From assembly GCF_002234575.2 (NCBI RefSeq), contig NZ_CP022464.2, positions 3,596,001 to 3,660,000 on the forward strand: a stretch of 64,000 bases of DNA, read 5' to 3'. This DNA is from Enterocloster bolteae (GTDB taxonomy: Bacteria > Bacillota > Clostridia > Lachnospirales > Lachnospiraceae). Below the pieces are notes generated by a model that saw only the letters and a list, made by a program, of their open reading frames with translations, was not told the DNA's origin and ran no database searches. Below are positions 1 to 7,649 of this stretch, piece by piece. A program made the translations under genes and the position numbers. Position 1 is the stretch's first letter. Every line of letters starts with the position of its first letter.

Positions 1-585
1 CTGCTTCAGGCTGCGCCCATACCGTTCCTCTGTATAGCGGTAGGTCTTTGTCTCCTTGTCAAAGGATTCCATCTGGGAATCCACTGCCCCTCTGTCCCAT
101 TCCTGGGCCAGCTCTGCTGCCTGCTGCGCAAATGCCTGTTCCATCCGTCCATAGTCCAGTTCATAGCTCTGTGGCTTATCCTTATCCCCGTGTTCTATGG
201 TTTCAAGTATCTCCTCCAGCTGAGGGCCTGCCAAATCTTCCAGGGAAACACTCTCTTCCCCGTTTCTGATCCTCATATCCCAGCGGTACGTTTCCCTGAC
301 CCTGGATACGGCCTGTTCCATGGTAAGTCCGGACAGATTTAAGGTTCCAACCCGCACATCTTTCAGGAATTCCGTCTCCAAAGCCTCTGGCATCTGCGTG
401 CTGTCCGGTGTCTCTATACTCACCTGGGTGCCTTTGGCCTCCCGCCCTTTTTCCCTGATTACGGCCGCTGCCCCGTAGACGATGACAGCAGCGGCCAGAG
501 CTGACAGGATCCATGCCTTTTGGACCGTTACCCTTGTCCTTCTTTGGTATTTTCTTCTTATCGCTCTGGCTCTGCTTCTGTTCAT
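1..585 (-). CDS. VanW/YoaR-like cell-wall protein (3' end cut by window)
   Basis: An open frame of 195 codons runs from ATG at 585 off the left edge, so only the N-terminal part is seen. The start has a GGAG ribosome site and lies 4 bp after the stop of the CcdA-TlpA gene. The protein opens with a strongly basic stretch (MNRSRARAIRRKYQRR), then one hydrophobic segment at about residues 22-38, so it is a type II membrane or signal-anchored protein. The part after it (VGTLNLSGLTMEQAVSRV) resembles the repeat of YoaR/VanW and L,D-transpeptidase proteins (PG_binding_4 type). The catalytic or VanW domain would lie outside the window. Wall-linked role is inferred. Confidence 0.6.
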   Translation of the reverse strand, partial: MNRSRARAIRRKYQRRTRVTVQKAWILSALAAAVIVYGAAAVIREKGREAKGTQVSIETPDSTQMPEALETEFLKDVRVGTLNLSGLTMEQAVSRVRETYRWDMRIRNGEESVSLEDLAGPQLEEILETIEHGDKDKPQSYELDYGRMEQAFAQQAAELAQEWDRGAVDSQMESFDKETKTYRYTEERYGRSLKQ

Positions 586-589
586 CTTA

Positions 590-2050
590 CTATCTCCGTT
601 TTCCTTCCATTGTCTGTTCTATAATGTTCTTCATCATATCCTCGTTCAGCTGACCGCTGGCATAACCGAATACATTCCCGTCCCTGTCAATCATGAATGT
701 GGTCGGGTAGGAATAAATGCCGTATGCGCTGAACAGCTCGCCCGTTGTATCCATAAGCACCGGATATGTGTATCCGTTCTCATCCAGGAATTCCTTGATT
801 CCTTCTTCTGACTTTTCATTTCCATATCCCGGTCCTGCCACTCCCAGTACGATAAGGGCGTCATCCCCCTCCGTATCATAGGTCTCATATATTTTCTGTA
901 TATCCGGCATCTCTGCCCGGCAGGGCGGACACCAGGTGGCCCAGAAGTTCAAGAATATGGTCTTTCCCTTGTAATCTGACAGGGAATGTGTATTGCCGTA
1001 CTGGTCCTTAAGGGTAAAGTCAATGGCCGGAAGCACCTCCTGTGCTCCTGCTTCGGCCTGGTCTGCCCCTTCTTCCCCGTCCCCGGCTGTTTCCTCCGGT
1101 GCATTGGCCTTATCTGCATCCGATGCAGCGGACGTGTTCCCGGCTTCTGCCGGATTTGCCGCATCTGCCGTATCTGTTTTTCCGGTTTCAGCTTCCGTGG
1201 CTTCTGTCTCTGCCCCGGATTCGCTGTCAGCGGACTCTGGCTCAGTACCTGCCGTCATGGCCGGAGTTTTATCTCCACCCTCTCCCGGCTCTTTGCTGCC
1301 CTGGACGGATGACTGGGTCTGGAAACTGGACAGATATCCTGTCACTGCGTTCATCCTTCCGGTAAACATCAGAAGGCCCATGAATATCATCAGAATGCCT
1401 CCCACCTTTACCGTGTATTTTACCACATTGCCATGGGTTTTAAAGAATTCCAGCAGGCTGGTGGTGAAAAGTCCCACTGCCAGGAACGGCAGCACGAATC
1501 CCAGGGTATAGACCCCAATCAGGCCAAAGGCCAAGGCCTTTGTGCTGGCAGAGGCTGCCATCAGCAGGACGCTGGCCAGAGCCGGTCCCACGCAGGGCGT
1601 CCACGCAAAGCTGAAGGTAAATCCCATGATTAAGGCTGTTATCGGCGACATGGCCAGCATATCCAGCTTAAAAGGCAGCCTGTGCTCCTTTCCCATGGCT
1701 CCGCTCTTTCCAAAAAATCCCAGCTGATAAAATCCAAAGAGCACCACCAGAATTCCTCCCACCCTGGCAAAGAGAAGCTGGTTGCTCTTAAAGAAGGTTC
1801 CCAATGTGGAGAACCCCAGTCCCAGGAGGAAGAAGGCAAAGCTGACGCCGATGACGAAACAGAGGGTGTGAAGCATTACCTTGCTCCGCTCATAGTGCAT
1901 GCGGCCGTCCTCACCGCGCTTGCCGGTTCCGCCGGAAAGATACCCGATGTATAAGGGTATGAGGGGCAGGACGCAGGGGGAGAAAAAGCTGACCAGTCCC
2001 TGTATGAATACCGTCAGAGCCGGTACACTGATATCTAATGAAAATCCCAT
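590..2050 (-). CDS. CcdA-TlpA fusion: thiol-disulfide relay protein
   Basis: 486 residues. The N-terminal 240 residues are a CcdA/DsbD-type membrane domain with about six helices and its two signature cysteines, C26 (FFSPCVLPLIP) and C153 (AWTPCVGPAL). Residues about 250-338 form a low-complexity Ala/Glu/Asp/Thr/Gly linker. Residues 340-486 are a TlpA/ResA-like thioredoxin fold with WCPPC at 373-377. The membrane half is expected to pass reductant from cytoplasmic thioredoxin to the extracytoplasmic half, which would keep exported cysteine proteins or cytochrome sites reduced. Fusions of the two parts are known in Firmicutes. No cytochrome gene is visible nearby, so the client protein is unknown. 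Start has AAGGAG 9 nt upstream. Confidence 0.92.
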   Translation of the reverse strand: MGFSLDISVPALTVFIQGLVSFFSPCVLPLIPLYIGYLSGGTGKRGEDGRMHYERSKVMLHTLCFVIGVSFAFFLLGLGFSTLGTFFKSNQLLFARVGGILVVLFGFYQLGFFGKSGAMGKEHRLPFKLDMLAMSPITALIMGFTFSFAWTPCVGPALASVLLMAASASTKALAFGLIGVYTLGFVLPFLAVGLFTTSLLEFFKTHGNVVKYTVKVGGILMIFMGLLMFTGRMNAVTGYLSSFQTQSSVQGSKEPGEGGDKTPAMTAGTEPESADSESGAETEATEAETGKTDTADAANPAEAGNTSAASDADKANAPEETAGDGEEGADQAEAGAQEVLPAIDFTLKDQYGNTHSLSDYKGKTIFLNFWATWCPPCRAEMPDIQKIYETYDTEGDDALIVLGVAGPGYGNEKSEEGIKEFLDENGYTYPVLMDTTGELFSAYGIYSYPTTFMIDRDGNVFGYASGQLNEDMMKNIIEQTMEGKRR

Positions 2051-2118
2051 AGGTGTGTCTCCTTTTTATGTTTTCTGTGTGATGTTTTTCCTGTGGTTTA
2101 TATGTGCAGCATGGTATC

Positions 2119-2160
2119 TTTTTCTATAATGCTTTTTCTATAATGCCTTTTCTGTCATGC
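2119..2160. repeat. three tandem 14-bp repeats
   Basis: TTTTTCTATAATGC occurs twice head to tail (2119-2132, 2133-2146), followed by a degenerate third copy CTTTTCTGTCATGC (2147-2160). The block fills the gap between the ccdA-tlpA start and the end of the upstream reductase gene, where the ccdA-tlpA promoter should lie. It may be a slipped-strand promoter array. No clean -35/-10 pair was found. Confidence 0.85.
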
Positions 2161-2167
2161 CTTGTTA

Positions 2168-3556
2168 TCATACCGCAAACAAATCATTGAAAGCCTCGCT
2201 CATAGTGGGATGGGTGTAGATTGTATCCCTCAGCACCTGATACGGTACCTTTGCATCCATGGCCAGCTTAATCATATTAATCATCTCATAGGATTCCTGA
2301 CAGAACAGGTGGGCTCCCAGGATAAGTCCTGTCTCCTCATCAATGACTGCCTTTAACAGCCCGGCCGGCTGTTCCAGTACCTGAGCCTTTGGAATGGCCG
2401 CTGCCGCCAGCCTGGCCACCTTCACCTTATACCCCTTTTCCACTGCCTCTTTTTCACTTAAGCCCACTCTGGAGAAAGGCGGTATCAGGAAAACGCTGTA
2501 AGGCACTGCCCCTCTCTCCTTCAATGTATAGCTTCCATCCCCCAAGACCTTTGACTTTACGATTCTAAAGTCATCCAGGGAAATGTATGTAAACTGCAGA
2601 CCGCCCCTCACATCGCCCATAGCATAGATATGGGGCGCCGTAGTGGTGAGGGAATCGTCTGTGACAATCCCGCCTCTGGGCCCAATCTCCACACCGGCTG
2701 CTTCCAGATTAAGTCCTGCTGTGTTGGGCCTGCGTCCGGTGGCTACCAGAACAGCCTCGGCTTCCAGCTTTTGAACTTCCTTTCCGTTATCCACTGCCAC
2801 CAGAGCTTTGCCCCCGGCCTGCTCCAGAGCCTTGACCTTGACCCCGGTCATGACACGGATGCCCCTGGACTCCAGGGACTCCCTGACAGCTCCCGCGATC
2901 TCCTCATCTTCCCTGGGAAGGAATATATCTCCATCCTGAAGTATGGTCACTTTTGAGCCAAAACTTGCATAGATGGAAGAAAATTCTACTCCAATGTAAC
3001 CGCCGCCGATAATAACCAGCCTGGAAGGAAGTTCGGTCAGGTTCAGCAGGCCTTCACTGGTATAAACATAAGGATTCCCTTTTAATCCCTCAATGGGCGG
3101 GATGAAGGCGGATGAGCCTGTGTTAATGAATATCTGCTCTCCTTCCACCTGGAAGGTCCTTCCGTCCTTCTCCACCTCCACCACATGAGGCGACTGGAAA
3201 CTGGCGGTTCCGTCAATCACTGTAATATTGGGATTGCTGTCCAGCTTCTGGTAGTTCTTTCCACGAAGCCTGGCTGTCAGGTCTTCCTTCTGTTCCATAG
3301 CGGCTTTATAGGCGGCAGCCTTCTCCTCAAAGGAACCTCCCTTGGCAGCTGCCAGCCCTGCCCTATACACCAGCGATTTGGTAGGAATACATCCCACATT
3401 AATACAGGTGCCGCCGTACATCCTGTCAGACTTTTCAATAAGGGCCACTTTTTTGCCGGCCGCCCCAAGGGCTCCCGCCATTGTCTTTCCGCCTTTACCA
3501 AACCCAATGATAACTGCGTCATATTTTGTCCTGTTCTCCATCATATTCTCCGCCAT
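2168..3556 (-). CDS. RclA/mercuric-reductase-like FAD disulfide oxidoreductase
   Basis: 462 residues, a normal length for the pyridine-nucleotide disulfide reductase family. An FAD GxGxxG-type motif lies near residues 17-25, the redox-active pair is C51-C56 (GGTCINVGCIPTK), an NAD(P) motif GGGYIGVEF lies mid-protein, and the dimerisation domain ends in THPTMSEAFNDLF. The active-site segment and C-terminus are close to RclA (YkgC) of E. coli and related hypothiocyanous-acid reductases, which protect against oxidant stress at mucosa. They fit lipoamide dehydrogenase less well, and no lipoyl enzyme genes are adjacent. Monocistronic, behind a strong promoter with an overlapping palindrome. Start has AGGAG 7 nt upstream. 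Confidence 0.85.
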   Translation of the reverse strand: MAENMMENRTKYDAVIIGFGKGGKTMAGALGAAGKKVALIEKSDRMYGGTCINVGCIPTKSLVYRAGLAAAKGGSFEEKAAAYKAAMEQKEDLTARLRGKNYQKLDSNPNITVIDGTASFQSPHVVEVEKDGRTFQVEGEQIFINTGSSAFIPPIEGLKGNPYVYTSEGLLNLTELPSRLVIIGGGYIGVEFSSIYASFGSKVTILQDGDIFLPREDEEIAGAVRESLESRGIRVMTGVKVKALEQAGGKALVAVDNGKEVQKLEAEAVLVATGRRPNTAGLNLEAAGVEIGPRGGIVTDDSLTTTAPHIYAMGDVRGGLQFTYISLDDFRIVKSKVLGDGSYTLKERGAVPYSVFLIPPFSRVGLSEKEAVEKGYKVKVARLAAAAIPKAQVLEQPAGLLKAVIDEETGLILGAHLFCQESYEMINMIKLAMDAKVPYQVLRDTIYTHPTMSEAFNDLFAV

Positions 3557-3589
3557 AGCGATTCTCCTTATCTATATGTAATATCATTT

Positions 3590-3636
3590 GTTACAGTTCT
3601 TACTGTAACTATACATGATACAGTTATCTTTGTCAA
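3590..3636 (-). promoter_or_regulatory. sigma-A promoter with overlapping palindromic operator
   Basis: On the minus strand TTGACA (3636-3631), 17 nt, then TATAGT (3613-3608). A perfect inverted repeat GTTACAGT-TCTT-ACTGTAAC (3590-3609) overlaps the -10 and the likely start of transcription. Such placement is typical of a repressor that blocks RNA polymerase. The repressor is not identifiable in this window. Confidence 0.85.
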
Positions 3637-3770
3637 GCATTTTATTTTACTATTTTCCGGGTACTTTTGCAGGCAGGACGCATCCTGACAAATTTTTTAA
3701 GAGATCACAAAACAGAGACAGTCCATATGCTGTTTGCAGAATACAATATGAAAGATGCATTTGTAACTAT

Positions 3771-3825
3771 AAAAGGAGCCGATCCCCCTCACATTTATGT
3801 GTACCGTAAGCGGGCGGCTCCTTTT
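3771..3825. terminator. terminator downstream of metY
   Basis: AAAAGGAGCCG (3771-3781) and CGGCTCCTTTT (3815-3825) form a perfect 11-bp stem around a 33-nt loop. The A/T ends on both sides make it read as a bidirectional terminator. It lies 10 bp past the metY stop. Confidence 0.75.
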
Positions 3826-3834
3826 GTCAATTTC

Positions 3835-5112
3835 TTAATCTTCTAACGCCTGGCGGATATCCTCAATCACGTCGGCGGCGGACTCCAGTCCCACGCTGAA
3901 ACGAATCATGGACGGGTCCACGCCTGCCTCCACCAGCTGTTCGTCCGTAAGCTGACGGTGGGTATGGCTGGCCGGATGAAGAACAGCTGTCCTGGAATCA
4001 GCCACATGGGTTTCGATGGAGCACAGCTTCAGCTTATCCATGAACACGGAAGCTGCCTGACGCCCACCCTTTAAACCAAAGGAGATAACGCCGCAGGTAC
4101 CCTTTGGCATGTATTTCTGAGCCAGCTCATAGTACTTATCCCCTGGAAGTCCCGGATATTTTACCCAGGCCACATCTTCCCTGGACTGAAGGTAGGAGGC
4201 CACCTTAAAGGCACTCTCACAGTGTCTCGGCACCCTTAAATGAAGGGTCTCCAGGCCAATATTAATCAGGAATGCATTCTGAGGGGACTGGATGGAACCC
4301 AAATCCCTCATAAGCTGGGCTGTGGCCTTCTGGATATAAGCCAGCCTGCCAAATTTCTGGGTATACACAATGCCGTGATATGACTCATCCGGCTCTGTCA
4401 GGCCCTTAAATTTGTCATGATGGGCCTCCCAGTCAAAATTTCCGCTGTCCACAATGCATCCGCCTACTGTGGCCGCATGGCCGTCCATATATTTTGTGGT
4501 GCTGTGCGTCACAATGTCTGCGCCCCACTCAAAGGGACGGCAGTTAATAGGGGTTGCAAAGGTATTGTCCACAATCAGAGGTACACCATGGCTGTGCGCC
4601 AGACGGGCAAACTTCTCAAAATCAAGTACTGTCAGGGCAGGATTGGCAATGCTCTCTGCAAATACCACTTTGGTGTTAGGCCTGAACGCCTTTGCCAGTT
4701 CCGCCTCATCCGCATCCGGATTCACCAGAGTGCACTCCACTCCCATCTTGGGGAAGGTAACGGTAAACAGGTTGGTGGAACCGCCGTATATGGTGGAGGA
4801 GCTGATTACATGGTCTCCCGCCTGGCAGATATTCAATATAGCATAAAAGGTAGCTGCCTGTCCCGAAGAAGTGAGCATGGCCCCCACCCCGCCCTCCAGC
4901 TGGCAGATCTTTGATGCCACTGCGTCATTGGTTGGGTTGGCCAGCCTGGTATAAAAATAGCCGTTTTCCTCCAGGTCAAAAAGCCGTCCCATCTGCTCAC
5001 TGGTGGTATATTTAAAGGTAGTGCTCTGGTATATGGGAAGCTGTCTGGGCTCGCCGTTCTTTGGCTCCCAGCCTCCCTGTATGCAGATTGTGTCTAATGA
5101 TTGTTTGCTCAT
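3835..5112 (-). CDS. metY: O-acetylhomoserine sulfhydrylase (PLP)
   Basis: 425 residues, the usual length of the MetY branch of the Cys/Met gamma-family of PLP enzymes. The Schiff-base lysine is K207 in THSTTKYMDGHAATVGG, and the phosphate-site segment SSGQAATFYAI (82-92) is present. The reaction is O-acetyl-L-homoserine plus sulfide (or methanethiol) giving homocysteine (or methionine) plus acetate, in the cytoplasm. The length and the segment DAVASKICQLEGGVGAML favour MetY over cystathionine gamma-synthase or methionine gamma-lyase, which are nearer 390 residues. It lies 29 bp after the DUF362 gene and probably shares its promoter. No SAM riboswitch or T-box is seen upstream. Confidence 0.9.
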   Translation of the reverse strand: MSKQSLDTICIQGGWEPKNGEPRQLPIYQSTTFKYTTSEQMGRLFDLEENGYFYTRLANPTNDAVASKICQLEGGVGAMLTSSGQAATFYAILNICQAGDHVISSSTIYGGSTNLFTVTFPKMGVECTLVNPDADEAELAKAFRPNTKVVFAESIANPALTVLDFEKFARLAHSHGVPLIVDNTFATPINCRPFEWGADIVTHSTTKYMDGHAATVGGCIVDSGNFDWEAHHDKFKGLTEPDESYHGIVYTQKFGRLAYIQKATAQLMRDLGSIQSPQNAFLINIGLETLHLRVPRHCESAFKVASYLQSREDVAWVKYPGLPGDKYYELAQKYMPKGTCGVISFGLKGGRQAASVFMDKLKLCSIETHVADSRTAVLHPASHTHRQLTDEQLVEAGVDPSMIRFSVGLESAADVIEDIRQALED

Positions 5113-5141
5113 GTTTCCTGTGTCCTCCTTATGGTCAGGTT

Positions 5142-6245
5142 CTAAATGGTGATGAGATTATATTCCTTATTGCCAAGTCCCAGCTTCACAGCATGGTCAA
5201 TACAGGTCTCCCAGTTGGTATCCGGGTGCGTATTGATGAAATGGTCATGGCTGTGATGATCCTGCTCCGCCAGAAAACTTCCGGCAAGCACGGGCTGGCT
5301 GTTTACCGCGTCCACACAGGCCATGTCCAGGGCCACCGGGTCAAATGAAGCAAACATACCCACGTTAGGCACAATGGGGGCGTCATTCTCCGAATGACAG
5401 TCACAGTTGGGGGATACGTCCACCACAAGACTCACATGGAAATTCGGACGTCCCTTCAGCACTGCCAGGGTGTACTCGGCAATCTTCCGGTTCAGTATAT
5501 CATTGGCCTCGTCGCACATGGAGTCCACCGCATCCACGGGACAGGCTCCGATACAGCGGCCGCATCCAACACACTTGCTTGTATCAATGGAGGCTTTGCG
5601 TTCAAGGACCGTGATGGCGCTGTGGGCGCAGTTTCTCTGACAGGCGCCGCATCCGATACATTTATCCGTATGTACAAAAGGCTTACCGGCGTTGTGCATC
5701 TCCATCTTGCCGGCTCTGGAGCCGCTTCCCATGCCCAGGTTCTTAAGTGTGCCTCCAAAACCGGTTGCCTCATGCCCCTTAAAGTGGGTCAGGGAAATAA
5801 CGATGTCCGCGTCCATAATGGCCCGGCCAATCTTTGCCTCCTTCACGTACTCTCCGTCAATGGGAACCAGGGCTTCATCCGTTCCCTTAAGGCCGTCGGC
5901 AATAATCATATGACATCCTGTGGTAAAGGGATTATAGCCATTCTCATAAGCAGCGTCCAGGTGGTCCAATGCATTCTTCCTTCTTCCCACATAAAGGGTA
6001 TTGCAGTCGGTTAGGAAAACTTTGCCGCTTTGGGACCGGATTAAATCCACCAGGACCTTGGAGTAGTTGGCACGCAGGTAAGCCAGGTTTCCGGGCTCGC
6101 CAAAGTGAATCTTGATTGCAGTGTATTTGTTGTTAAAGTCAATATCCATCATGCCGGCTTTTTTTACCAGCCTCTCCAGCTTCTGCAGGAGATTTTCCGT
6201 AAGTGTAGTCCTCATGTTGGTGTAGTATACATTTGATACTGCCAT
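5142..6245 (-). CDS. DUF362 protein with two 4Fe-4S clusters
   Basis: 367 residues. The N-terminal DUF362 domain spans about residues 1-190. A bacterioferredoxin-type insert follows with eight cysteines in two CxxCxxCxxxC motifs (C196/199/202/206 and C225/228/231/235). DUF362 continues after it, including FDPVALDMACVDAVN. Proteins of this type are common in anaerobes and are thought to be ferredoxin-like redox proteins, but the reaction is unknown. It leads a two-gene unit with metY, which might hint at a sulfur or reductive link; this is only context. Start has AAGGAGG 5 nt upstream. Confidence 0.85.
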   Translation of the reverse strand: MAVSNVYYTNMRTTLTENLLQKLERLVKKAGMMDIDFNNKYTAIKIHFGEPGNLAYLRANYSKVLVDLIRSQSGKVFLTDCNTLYVGRRKNALDHLDAAYENGYNPFTTGCHMIIADGLKGTDEALVPIDGEYVKEAKIGRAIMDADIVISLTHFKGHEATGFGGTLKNLGMGSGSRAGKMEMHNAGKPFVHTDKCIGCGACQRNCAHSAITVLERKASIDTSKCVGCGRCIGACPVDAVDSMCDEANDILNRKIAEYTLAVLKGRPNFHVSLVVDVSPNCDCHSENDAPIVPNVGMFASFDPVALDMACVDAVNSQPVLAGSFLAEQDHHSHDHFINTHPDTNWETCIDHAVKLGLGNKEYNLITI

Positions 6246-6276
6246 GATGTCCTCCTTCTAAATCATTATCCCGTTT

Positions 6277-6305
6277 ATTATACTTCAAACCCTGCATTTA
6301 TTCAA
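6277..6305 (-). promoter_or_regulatory. promoter of DUF362-metY unit
   Basis: TTGAAT (6305-6300), 17-nt spacer, TATAAT (6282-6277), about 32 bp before the DUF362 start. Confidence 0.8.
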
Positions 6306-6408
6306 TCCTGTATGTGGGGGCAAGGGCACCAAATTTTTTCGGGTAATCTTTTCCCGGGATTCTTCGTACATGTTTTACCGCGGCGCCACAATATCATCGG
6401 CACAAACA

Positions 6409-6438
6409 GAAAAAGACCTTGCGTTAAAGCAGGGCCTT
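6409..6438 (-). terminator. terminator of sdpR-sdpI-like unit
   Basis: Read on the minus strand, AAGGCCCTGC and GCAAGGTCTT pair over 9 of 10 positions (one mismatch, one G-U) around a 6-nt loop, and the transcript then runs into TTTTT. It lies about 40 bp past the SdpI-like stop. Confidence 0.7.
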
Positions 6439-6474
6439 CTGTACGGCTTCATCGTGCCGTGATGATGGAACCGT

Positions 6475-7131
6475 TTATATTCCTTTCAGCTTTTTCCGGT
6501 AAATCAGATAGGAATACACACTTGGAATCAGGACCATTGCCATGAAAACCAGGAAGAACAGGGATGCCAGATGAAAAAATCCCATAATCAGCATCAGTAT
6601 TCCCCCTGCCGTCCATACATAGCCGGCCATGCGGTGAGTCCTGTTCCAGTTATCCTCATCTGCCAGGGTCCACGGAAGCTTGATTCCCATGGTGTAGTTC
6701 TGTCTGCATTTGGGCAGGTAATTGCCTGCCGCCACGAACATCAGTGCAATGGGAATGCTTACCATGCTTCCCACGTTGATATCCACACCGATGCCGGACA
6801 GAACAATCACAAACTGGACCATCACCGCCAGCAGGACCACAAACCAGCGGGTAATCTGCTTCAGTTCCCTGGAGCGGCTGATGTTTTCACGTTTGGGGTC
6901 AATCCGGTAAATCACATTTACCATCACTGCCATGAGAAACATAAAGGCCGGTATGCCGAAAGCGGCCATATTGCGGCTGGAATAACCATCTGCCACATTG
7001 TCCGTCCCCCAGTGGGTGGGAACCAGATCCGGCAGGCGGTTATAAAAACAGACGGAAATGATAAAAGGCACAAGGGCCGTAAGCCAGTACATTATATCCC
7101 ACTTGGAGATCTTCCTGTTATTTTTTTTCAT
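6475..7131 (-). CDS. SdpI-family membrane protein (DUF1648)
   Basis: 218 residues with about six hydrophobic segments. The DUF1648 signature appears early (LPDLVPTHWGTDNVADGY, near residues 30-48), and the SdpI domain covers the rest. In Bacillus subtilis SdpI gives immunity to the SdpC killing peptide and also acts as a signal transducer by sequestering SdpR. Here the start overlaps the ArsR-type regulator gene by 14 bp, the same order as sdpR-sdpI. No SdpC-like toxin gene is nearby, so it may protect against peptides from neighbours or serve envelope homeostasis. Confidence 0.88.
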   Translation of the reverse strand: MKKNNRKISKWDIMYWLTALVPFIISVCFYNRLPDLVPTHWGTDNVADGYSSRNMAAFGIPAFMFLMAVMVNVIYRIDPKRENISRSRELKQITRWFVVLLAVMVQFVIVLSGIGVDINVGSMVSIPIALMFVAAGNYLPKCRQNYTMGIKLPWTLADEDNWNRTHRMAGYVWTAGGILMLIMGFFHLASLFFLVFMAMVLIPSVYSYLIYRKKLKGI

Positions 7132-7405
7132 GTTTGTCTTCCTCCATTAATGAATGCATCCAGGAAAGAACTTCCTGAAATACAGTGGTATTAAGCTCGT
7201 AATAAATATATTTGCCCGATTTCCGGTCCTCTATAAGTCCCGCCTGCCTGAGTATATTCAGGTGATGGGAAATAGTTGCTCCTGTTGTGTCAAAATGTTC
7301 CACAATCTGTCCCGCGGTCATGCTTCCCTGCTTTAACAGGTTAAGTATCTCGCGGCGGGTGGGGTCGGACAGGGCTTTGAATGTGTCACCGAAGGACATG
7401 GACAA
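7118..7405 (-). CDS. SdpR-like ArsR-family autorepressor
   Basis: 95 residues forming a winged helix: SMTAGQIVEHFDTTGATISH is the DNA-reading region at about 28-47 and DRKSGKYIYYELN the wing. No cysteine pair of the metal-sensing ArsR type is present, in line with SdpR, which is titrated by its membrane partner rather than by metal. The gene overlaps the SdpI-like gene, and a perfect long palindrome covers its promoter, so autorepression is very likely. Confidence 0.87.
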   Translation of the reverse strand: MSMSFGDTFKALSDPTRREILNLLKQGSMTAGQIVEHFDTTGATISHHLNILRQAGLIEDRKSGKYIYYELNTTVFQEVLSWMHSLMEEDKHEKK

Positions 7406-7500
7406 AATTCCTCCTTTCGCTTTGCCTGATTTTATGTATTTTTATCGTGGGGTGGGGAGCGGCTGTATGGGCGGCTGCAAATCCGGCTTCTTCCCATTTA

Positions 7501-7562
7501 TACATTTAGATGTTTATCAAAACATCTAAATGTATAATAACAAAATTTTCGGGATATGTCAA
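7501..7562 (-). promoter_or_regulatory. promoter and 34-bp perfect operator of sdpR-like gene
   Basis: Minus-strand TTGACA (7562-7557), 17 nt, TATTAT (7539-7534). TACATTTAGATGTTT (7501-7515) and AAACATCTAAATGTA (7520-7534) are perfect inverted arms separated by ATCA. The palindrome abuts the -10 and covers the start of transcription, the position expected for the SdpR-like repressor. Confidence 0.9.
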
Positions 7563-7564
7563 GA

Positions 7565-7620
7565 GGGAGGAAAGACAAATGCCCGCCGGACATCAGTCCC
7601 GGGCATATGTCTTTCCTCCC
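7565..7620 (-). terminator. long hairpin after YARHG lipoprotein gene
   Basis: GGGAGGAAAGACA (7565-7577) pairs perfectly with TGTCTTTCCTCCC (7608-7620), with an inner TGCCCG/CGGGCA stem. It lies 30 bp past the lipoprotein stop and ends 3 bp before the -35 of the sdpR-like promoter. No U-tract follows, so it may be a weak or RNA-processing terminator. Confidence 0.6.
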
Positions 7621-7649
7621 AAATAATCAGCAGCAGCTCTGCTGTCGTC

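Noticed and set aside
3640..3834. SAM riboswitch or T-box linked to metY
   Set aside because: This region is downstream of metY, and only 29 bp separate metY from the gene before it; no matching fold was found.
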